Assembly (NCBI GenBank): GCA_041487355.1
Contig: JBGPND010000029.1
Coordinates: 1-35,340, forward strand
Direction: 5' to 3'
Source of the DNA: JAMXLO01 sp041487355
GTDB lineage: Bacteria > Pseudomonadota > Alphaproteobacteria > Acetobacterales > Acetobacteraceae
DNA: 35,340 bases
Part shown: piece after piece, positions 30,405-35,340 of the stretch
Layout of the letters: each line of letters starts with the position of its first letter
How positions within the stretch are numbered: the stretch's first letter is position 1
Notes under the pieces: generated by a model
Seen by the model: only the letters and a program-made list of their open reading frames with translations
Database searches by the model: none
What the model was told of the DNA's origin: nothing
Program-made: the position numbers and the translations under genes

Positions 30405-31658
30405 TCAGCGCGCGAAACGCTGCGCGCCGTATGGTGCTGGATCGATGCCAGGCGGTTGGCCGGTGATCAGGCGTGCGAGCAGCCGCCCGCTCGGCGGACC
30501 GCCGCTCATGCCGAAATGGCCGTGACCGAATGCGAGATAGAGACCGGGACGCCCGGCCACCGGTCCCAGGATCGGCAGGCTGTCGGGCGTCGATGGACGG
30601 AAGCCCATCCAGTAGCGCACGTCGCTCGCCTGCAATGCCGGAAACAGGCGGCGTGCGTGGTCGGCCAGGATTTTCGCGCGCCGTTCATCCGGTGGCGCGT
30701 CGAGTCCGGCGATCTCCACTGTGCCGGCGACGCGCAGCCCATCCTCCATCGGCGTCATGAAGAAGGCACGCGTCTTGCTGCTGATCGGTATCGGCGGTTG
30801 CACGCTGGGGGAAAACAGCATGGCGTGATAACCGCGCTCGGTCTCCAGTGGCACGCGAATCCCGAGCGGCGACAGCAACTGGCCGGACCAGGCACCGGCG
30901 GCGACCACCACGCAGTCCGCGCCACGGTTGGCGATGTTGGTCATCACCATGTAGCCGCCGCCGTCGCGCGGGATCAGCTTCATCGCGCGTTCAGCGATGA
31001 GTTCGCCACCGGCGGAACGGAACAGCTCCCCCAGCGAGTGGACGATACGCTGCGGGCTGACCGTGTAGCCGTTGCCTGGCACGTGCAAGCCGCGCGTGAT
31101 GTCGCGCGCGATGCCGGGAAACATCTGGCGCAGGTCATCGGCGTTCAGCACCTGCGACTGGATGCCGTGACGTTCGCGTATCTGCTGTTCGATGGCCTCC
31201 GTCGGGCTGGTGTCGTCGCCCTCCCATACCTGCACCTGGCCGGACGAGCGGATCAGGTCGTGATACAGCGTGTCGCCGAGCAGTTCGCGCCAGCAGTTCA
31301 GTGTTTCGCTGTGCAACGCGCGCATTGCATCGGAGACCGCCAATACGCGCGAGAGCTGGCCGGCCTTCACCCATTGCAGCAGCCATGGCAGTGCGCGCGG
31401 GAAATAGGACGGACGCACCGCCAGCGGACCGAGCGGATCGCGCAGCCAACCCGGTACCTTGCGCAGCATGCCCGGCATGGCGATCGGCGTGGCGGTATCC
31501 GGGCTGAGCATGCCGGCATTGCCGAACGAGGCGCCGCCCGCCGGACCCAGCGGATCGACCACCGCCACCTGCATGCCGGCACGTTGCAGGTAGAGCGCGG
31601 TCGAGAGGCCGACGACACCGGCACCGATGACGAGCACCGGATGCTGGGCGATGGTCAC
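30405..31658 (-). CDS. FAD-dependent D-amino acid dehydrogenase/glycine oxidase-like (DAO family)
   Basis: A 417-residue flavoprotein of the DAO superfamily. VLVIGAGVVGLSTALYLQRAGMQVAVVD (8-35) is the FAD fold, GGASFGNAGMLSPD (41-54) is the typical DadA segment, and GYHAMLFSP and YWMGFRPSTPDSLPILGPV with LAFGHGHFGMSGGPPSGRLLA complete it. DadA-like enzymes oxidise D-amino acids to 2-oxo acids. Start is GTG at 31658 with GAGG just upstream and only six bases after the ATPase stop, so it is the last gene of the ABC operon. That link implies that the imported ligand is an amine or amino acid that this enzyme oxidises, perhaps a D-amino acid or an aminophosphonate. Confidence 0.88.
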   Translation of the reverse strand: MTIAQHPVLVIGAGVVGLSTALYLQRAGMQVAVVDPLGPAGGASFGNAGMLSPDTATPIAMPGMLRKVPGWLRDPLGPLAVRPSYFPRALPWLLQWVKAGQLSRVLAVSDAMRALHSETLNCWRELLGDTLYHDLIRSSGQVQVWEGDDTSPTEAIEQQIRERHGIQSQVLNADDLRQMFPGIARDITRGLHVPGNGYTVSPQRIVHSLGELFRSAGGELIAERAMKLIPRDGGGYMVMTNIANRGADCVVVAAGAWSGQLLSPLGIRVPLETERGYHAMLFSPSVQPPIPISSKTRAFFMTPMEDGLRVAGTVEIAGLDAPPDERRAKILADHARRLFPALQASDVRYWMGFRPSTPDSLPILGPVAGRPGLYLAFGHGHFGMSGGPPSGRLLARLITGQPPGIDPAPYGAQRFAR

Positions 31659-31664
31659 AATGCC

Positions 31665-32744
31665 TCATCCATCGCTCGGGATCCGCGTGATGCGTCGCGG
31701 GTCAATCTCCAGCCACACCGCGTCGCCGGTATCGTAGACAGTTTGCGGCGAGGTGCTGATGCGCAGCCGCAGATCGGACTCCACCGGCCGCACCACATAC
31801 TCCCAGTATTCACCGAGATAGGCGCGCTCGACGATGCGGCCTTCGACCCACCAGGCGCCATTGGGATCGGCAGGCGCCGTGCGATGGATGGCAATGGTCT
31901 GCGGGCGGACCGAAAAGCTTGCCCGGCCGTTCAGGTTGGCGGCATCCGGCGCCAGGTCGGCGCGCACGGCAAAGCCGGGAAATGCGATCATTCCACCTTC
32001 CACCGTGCCATCGAGAAAATTGGTGCGACCGATGAAGCCGGCAACAAACCGCGTCCGCGGCCGGTTGTACAGCGACACCGGGTCATCCACCTGCTCGATC
32101 CGACCGTGATTCATCACCACGATGCGGTCCGAGGTCACCATCGCCTCGGCCTGGTCGTGAGTCACATACACCGTGGTGATGCGGAACGCGTCGTGCAGGC
32201 GGCGGATTTCCGAACGCATCTCCTCGCGCAGATTGGCATCCAGGTTGGACAACGGTTCGTCGAGCAGCAGCACCTCCGGCTCGATCACGATGGCGCGCGC
32301 GAGTGCCACGCGCTGCTGCTGGCCCCCCGACAGTTCGGCCGGATAACGGTCCTTCAGGTGGCCGAGCTGCACCACATCCAGGATACGGTCGAGCCGGCTG
32401 CGCAATTCCGCCGCCGGCAGGCGGCGCAGCTTCAGGCCGAATGCGACGTTCTGCGCCACCGTCATGTTCGGCCAGATCGCATAGCTCTGGAAGATCATCG
32501 ACATGCCGCGCTTTTCCGGCGCGACCACGCGGCCGGGCGCCGACAGCACGGCGCCGTTCATCTCGATCGTGCCTGCGGTCGGGCTGATGAAGCCGGCGAT
32601 CATGCGCAGCGTCGTGGTCTTGCCGCAGCCGGACGGGCCGAGCAGGGAGACGAATTCGCCCTCCTGCAAGGTGAGGCTCACATCCTGCACCGCTGGCACC
32701 GTGCCAAAGTTCTTGCCCAGACCGGTCAATACAAGCTTGGTCAT
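31665..32744 (-). CDS. ABC transporter ATPase, FbpC/PotA-like with TOBE domain
   Basis: A 359-residue ATPase: Walker A GPSGCGKT (36-43), Q-loop FQSY, signature LSGGQQQR (138-145), Walker B LLLDEP (159-164) and YVTHDQAEA. A C-terminal TOBE-like region spans about 285-355. The sequence is clearly related to the ATPase at 21166, suggesting paralogous systems. Its ATG overlaps the permease stop by four bases. It serves the leftward binding protein and permease upstream. Confidence 0.95.
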   Translation of the reverse strand: MTKLVLTGLGKNFGTVPAVQDVSLTLQEGEFVSLLGPSGCGKTTTLRMIAGFISPTAGTIEMNGAVLSAPGRVVAPEKRGMSMIFQSYAIWPNMTVAQNVAFGLKLRRLPAAELRSRLDRILDVVQLGHLKDRYPAELSGGQQQRVALARAIVIEPEVLLLDEPLSNLDANLREEMRSEIRRLHDAFRITTVYVTHDQAEAMVTSDRIVVMNHGRIEQVDDPVSLYNRPRTRFVAGFIGRTNFLDGTVEGGMIAFPGFAVRADLAPDAANLNGRASFSVRPQTIAIHRTAPADPNGAWWVEGRIVERAYLGEYWEYVVRPVESDLRLRISTSPQTVYDTGDAVWLEIDPRRITRIPSDG

Positions 32745-34471
32745 CCGCGCTCCCGCCGCAGCATGAAATCACGCCCCAGCAGGCTGGAGGCAAGTCCGAC
32801 GATGAAAAGTGTCGAAGCGAGCAGAAGGAAGCCGAGCGCGGCGAGGCTTTCGAAATTCCCCTCCTCGCTCATGTCCATCAGCATGACCGACATGGTGCGC
32901 GTCTTCGGTCCATAGAGGAACATCGCCGTCGACAATTCGCGCGTGGCAGGAATGAACACCAGCAGCCAGGCGCCGATCAGGCTGCGCTGCATCAGCGGCA
33001 CCAGCACCCGGCGGATCGCCAGCAGCCGCCCGCCGCCCAGGATGCGCACCGCCTCCTCCATCTCGGGATTGATGCTGCGAATCGCCGCGTCGGCATTGGC
33101 GTAGCCGATCGGCAGGAAGCGCGTGGCGAAGGCCAGGATCAGGATCGTCGCAGTGCCATACAGTGCCAGCGGCGGCGGGGCATAGGCCGCGTAGAAAGCG
33201 ATGGCCAGCACGATGCCCGGCACAACGAACGGCGCCATGGCGACGAAGCTCAGTACGCCGGCCCACGGCAACAAGCGGCGGCTGACGATATAGGCGATTG
33301 CCAATGCCAGTGTGATGGCGATGCAGGCGGCGGCGGCGGCAAAGGTGAAGCTGTTGACCACGGACTGTGCCGCCGTCTCGTGCTCGAACAGCAGGTAGTG
33401 GAAATTGTGCAATGTCAGATTGTCCAGGCTGAACCCGCGTCCCCAGGCCTTTGCCACCGCGGCCTGCGCCAACACGGCGTATGGCAGCAGGACCGACAGC
33501 GACAGCAGCAGCATCGTGTAGCCGAGCATCACCCAGCGCCATGGCCCCAACGTCATGATCCGCCGCTCGCCGCCCTTGCCGGTAAGCGCCACGAAGCCAC
33601 GCCGGCGGATCACCCAGCGCTGCACACCGAACAGCGCCACGGTGATCAGCAGCAGCGGCACTGCATAGGCCGCCGCCACCTCGGCGCGAATCGGCTGGCT
33701 GAAGAACTGCAGCAACTGCGTCGTCACCACGTTGAACCGCGCCGGAATGGCGATCAGTGCCGGGGTGCCGAACAAGGCGATGGCTTCCAGGAAGGTGACG
33801 ATGGCGCCGCCCAGGATCGCCGGCAGGACAAGCGGCAGGGTGATCCGGAGCGTGGTACGCAGCGTGCCAGCGCCAAGGATGTTGGCCGCGTCCTCCATCT
33901 CCGAGGACACCACGTCCAGTGCGGTGCTGGTGAAGATGAACAGGTAGGGAAACGAATAGAGCGCGATGTTGAATACGAGGCCTTCGAACGAATAGATGTT
34001 GAACAGGCCTTCCTGCGCGCCGGTCAGGGCCATCCACACCCGGTTCAGCCAGCCGGAGTTCGGCCCTGCCAGCAATATCCAGGCGATCGAGCCAAGATAG
34101 GGCGGCGTGACGAAGGCACCCAACACCAGCAAACGGATCGCGCCCTTGCACGGCATGTCGGTGCGCGATACCGCCCAGGCGACCGGCACGGCGAACAGCA
34201 GGCACAGCACGGTGACCCAGAAGCCGAGCGCCAGCGAATTCCACGTTGCTACCAGGTAACGTGGTCGGCTGTAGGCGGTCACGTAGTTCAGCAGCGTGAA
34301 ATCGCCGGTCTCGCCATCCTCCAGGCTGAGCTGGACCAGCCGGAACAGCGGGTTCACCACCAGGAAGATCAGTGCCGCGGCCAGCACAAGCCAGAGCAGG
34401 ACCGATGGATCGAAGGTGCGCCTGCGCGGTGCCGCCACCGCCGCGGCGTGGCTCAGTTCAGCCTGGCTCAT
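32741..34471 (-). CDS. ABC transporter permease, FbpB-like double-length
   Basis: A 576-residue fused permease with about 12 membrane segments in two BPD_transp_1 halves. EAA loops are EMEDAANILGAGTLRTTLRITLPL (about 191-214) and EMEEAVRILGGGRLLAIRRVLVPL (about 470-493). An Ala-rich, cytoplasmic N-terminal extension (1-23) precedes TM1. The ATG at 34471 abuts a 23-bp tandem duplication that also forms its whole upstream leader, so the ribosome binding site is weak (GACGAGATAG) and derived from the repeat. It is the second gene of the operon after the binding protein. Confidence 0.93.
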   Translation of the reverse strand: MSQAELSHAAAVAAPRRRTFDPSVLLWLVLAAALIFLVVNPLFRLVQLSLEDGETGDFTLLNYVTAYSRPRYLVATWNSLALGFWVTVLCLLFAVPVAWAVSRTDMPCKGAIRLLVLGAFVTPPYLGSIAWILLAGPNSGWLNRVWMALTGAQEGLFNIYSFEGLVFNIALYSFPYLFIFTSTALDVVSSEMEDAANILGAGTLRTTLRITLPLVLPAILGGAIVTFLEAIALFGTPALIAIPARFNVVTTQLLQFFSQPIRAEVAAAYAVPLLLITVALFGVQRWVIRRRGFVALTGKGGERRIMTLGPWRWVMLGYTMLLLSLSVLLPYAVLAQAAVAKAWGRGFSLDNLTLHNFHYLLFEHETAAQSVVNSFTFAAAAACIAITLALAIAYIVSRRLLPWAGVLSFVAMAPFVVPGIVLAIAFYAAYAPPPLALYGTATILILAFATRFLPIGYANADAAIRSINPEMEEAVRILGGGRLLAIRRVLVPLMQRSLIGAWLLVFIPATRELSTAMFLYGPKTRTMSVMLMDMSEEGNFESLAALGFLLLASTLFIVGLASSLLGRDFMLRRERG

Positions 34472-34572
34472 TCTATCTCGTCATGCCCGCGAATTCTATC
34501 TCGTCATGCCCGCGAAGGCGGGCACCCAGGGAAGCGCCCGACACCTGGACCCCCGCTTTCGCGGGGGTGACG
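34470..34572. repeat. Palindromic repeat with 23-bp tandem duplication between binding protein and permease genes
   Basis: The 23-bp unit (ATTCTATCTCGTCATGCCCG...) occurs twice without a gap at 34470-34492 and 34493-34515. The second copy begins the left arm of an imperfect inverted repeat (34502-34530 with 34544-34572; CGTCATGCCCGCGAAGGCGG against its partner with five mismatches). The first copy reaches into the permease start codon. A hairpin in this position would protect the binding-protein mRNA from 3' decay, as with malE-malF REP elements. Confidence 0.85.
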
Positions 34573-34615
34573 AGAAAATGGCAACTCAGATGCCTCACGG
34601 GTTCCCCAACCGGCG

Positions 34616-35340
34616 TCAACTGAACGTGTCGTGCCATTGCTCGATCACTTCCGGCACGCCCTTGCCGATCTCGGCCGTGGTCTGGCGCAGGATCTTGATC
34701 TCGGACAGCGGCTTCGCGCCGGGCTTGAGTGTCACGTCCTCGCGCACCGGGGTGACGTAGGCGTTGGCACAGACCTGCGCGAACTCCTGCGAAAGCAGCC
34801 AGTTCTGGAACAGGCGGGCGGCATTGGGATGTGGCGCGCGGGCGATGACCGCGGAGGGGCCGATGCACAGCAGCGACCCGTCGGTTGGATATTGCAACGC
34901 GATCGGGTTGCCCTTCTCCGCGGAGAGCAAGGTGGTGGAGAGCGGCCCCAGACCCACGACGCACTCGCCCGCATTCAGCAGCGTGATCGGATCGTTGCCG
35001 GAGCGGCCGATACGCGGATTGTTCTTCGCCAATTTGTCGAAGAACTGCCAGCCGTACAGCGTGCGCATGGCAAGCGTCCAGCAGCCGACATAACCGCTGA
35101 AAGCGGGATGGCCGAAGGCGACGCGGCCCTTCCATTTCGGGTCCAGCAGATCGGTCCAGTTCTTCGGCGCCTCTTCCGACTTCACCTTCTGGGTGTTGAA
35201 GATGATCAGCATCAGCGTCGACGTTGTCGGGTAGAAGTACCCGTCCTCGCCCAGTCCCTTGAACGCCGGCGCCATGGCAGCGGCATTCTCCGGCACATAC
35301 TCGGCAATCTCGTTGCGCTTGCGCAGTGCCGGCATGTGCG
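34616..35340 (-). CDS. ABC transporter binding protein, Fbp-type (COG1840), C-terminal part
   Basis: The window edge cuts this gene: about 240 C-terminal residues are present and the N-terminus with its signal peptide lies beyond 35340. The part seen fits the type II binding-protein family, with GYFYPTTSTLMLIIFNTQKVKSEEAPKNWTDLLDPKWKGRVAFGHP (the DP-KWKG phrase typical of iron/2-aminoethylphosphonate carriers), GECVVGLGPLST and APHPNAARLFQNWLLSQE. It delivers the ligand to the permease and ATPase encoded downstream. Spacing to the permease is 144 bases, filled by the repeat at 34470-34572. Confidence 0.92.
   Translation of the reverse strand, partial: HMPALRKRNEIAEYVPENAAAMAPAFKGLGEDGYFYPTTSTLMLIIFNTQKVKSEEAPKNWTDLLDPKWKGRVAFGHPAFSGYVGCWTLAMRTLYGWQFFDKLAKNNPRIGRSGNDPITLLNAGECVVGLGPLSTTLLSAEKGNPIALQYPTDGSLLCIGPSAVIARAPHPNAARLFQNWLLSQEFAQVCANAYVTPVREDVTLKPGAKPLSEIKILRQTTAEIGKGVPEVIEQWHDTFS

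Noticed and set aside
30231..32915. Open frame of about 894 codons on the plus strand
   Set aside because: It lies antisense to the flavoprotein and ATPase genes; the translation is His/Arg/Gln-rich with no domain, as expected for a GC-rich shadow frame.

Overview
This 35.3 kb window is high-GC bacterial DNA with dense coding, short operons and many intergenic palindromes. A NadQ-type (COG4111-like) regulator beside nadA-nadC, together with the overall gene style (DUF29, EthD, MoxR/VWA pair, Fbp-type ABC systems, TfdA-like dioxygenase), points to an alphaproteobacterium. Rhodospirillales/Acetobacteraceae is my guess, not something the sequence proves. There is no rRNA, tRNA, phage, transposase or CRISPR array. 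No gene-free stretch exceeds 300 bases; the longest is about 250 bases at 30154-30404 and holds one long inverted repeat.

Layout. (1) 1-3781: the start of a leftward GST-like gene, then rightward nadQ, a parDE-type toxin-antitoxin pair, nadA and nadC. Two copies of the palindrome ATGCT-N7-AGCAT sit on the nadA promoter and are the likely NadQ operators. (2) 3782-12637, leftward: a GMC oxidoreductase, a branched-chain-type ABC binding protein, a MoxR ATPase with its VWA partner, and a five-gene run of SDR, VOC/epimerase-like protein, sulfurtransferase, alpha/beta hydrolase and SDR. (3) 12722-17221: a short unknown gene and a cupin rightward; then EthD, DUF29, a TfdA-like dioxygenase and a 533-residue protein of no recognised family leftward. 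(4) 17312-22838, rightward: a six-blade NHL propeller, a complete Fbp/Afu-type ABC importer (binding protein, fused permease, ATPase) and a MUG-type uracil/mismatch DNA glycosylase. (5) 22912-27881: a leftward operon of iolG-like dehydrogenase, a prokaryotic ionotropic-glutamate-receptor-like channel and a sugar-phosphate isomerase/epimerase-like gene, divergent from an iolD-like ThDP enzyme. (6) 27982-30153: a GT2-GT4 fusion glycosyltransferase. (7) 30405-35340, leftward: a second Fbp-type ABC importer whose operon ends in a D-amino-acid-dehydrogenase-like flavoprotein; its binding protein runs off the window.

How the genes fit together. Region 1 is quinolinate-to-NAD synthesis with its own regulator, but L-aspartate oxidase (nadB) is missing here. 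Region 5 looks like a partial inositol/inosose catabolic locus with a ligand-gated channel built into it. That channel keeps the amino-acid-binding Arg and Asp of the family but has lost the K+ filter, and it is the most unusual item in the window. Three of the four convergent gene pairs are separated by almost nothing except a palindromic repeat, each of a different sequence family. Other palindromes sit inside operons, including one between a binding-protein gene and its permease, as in the classical malE-malF arrangement.
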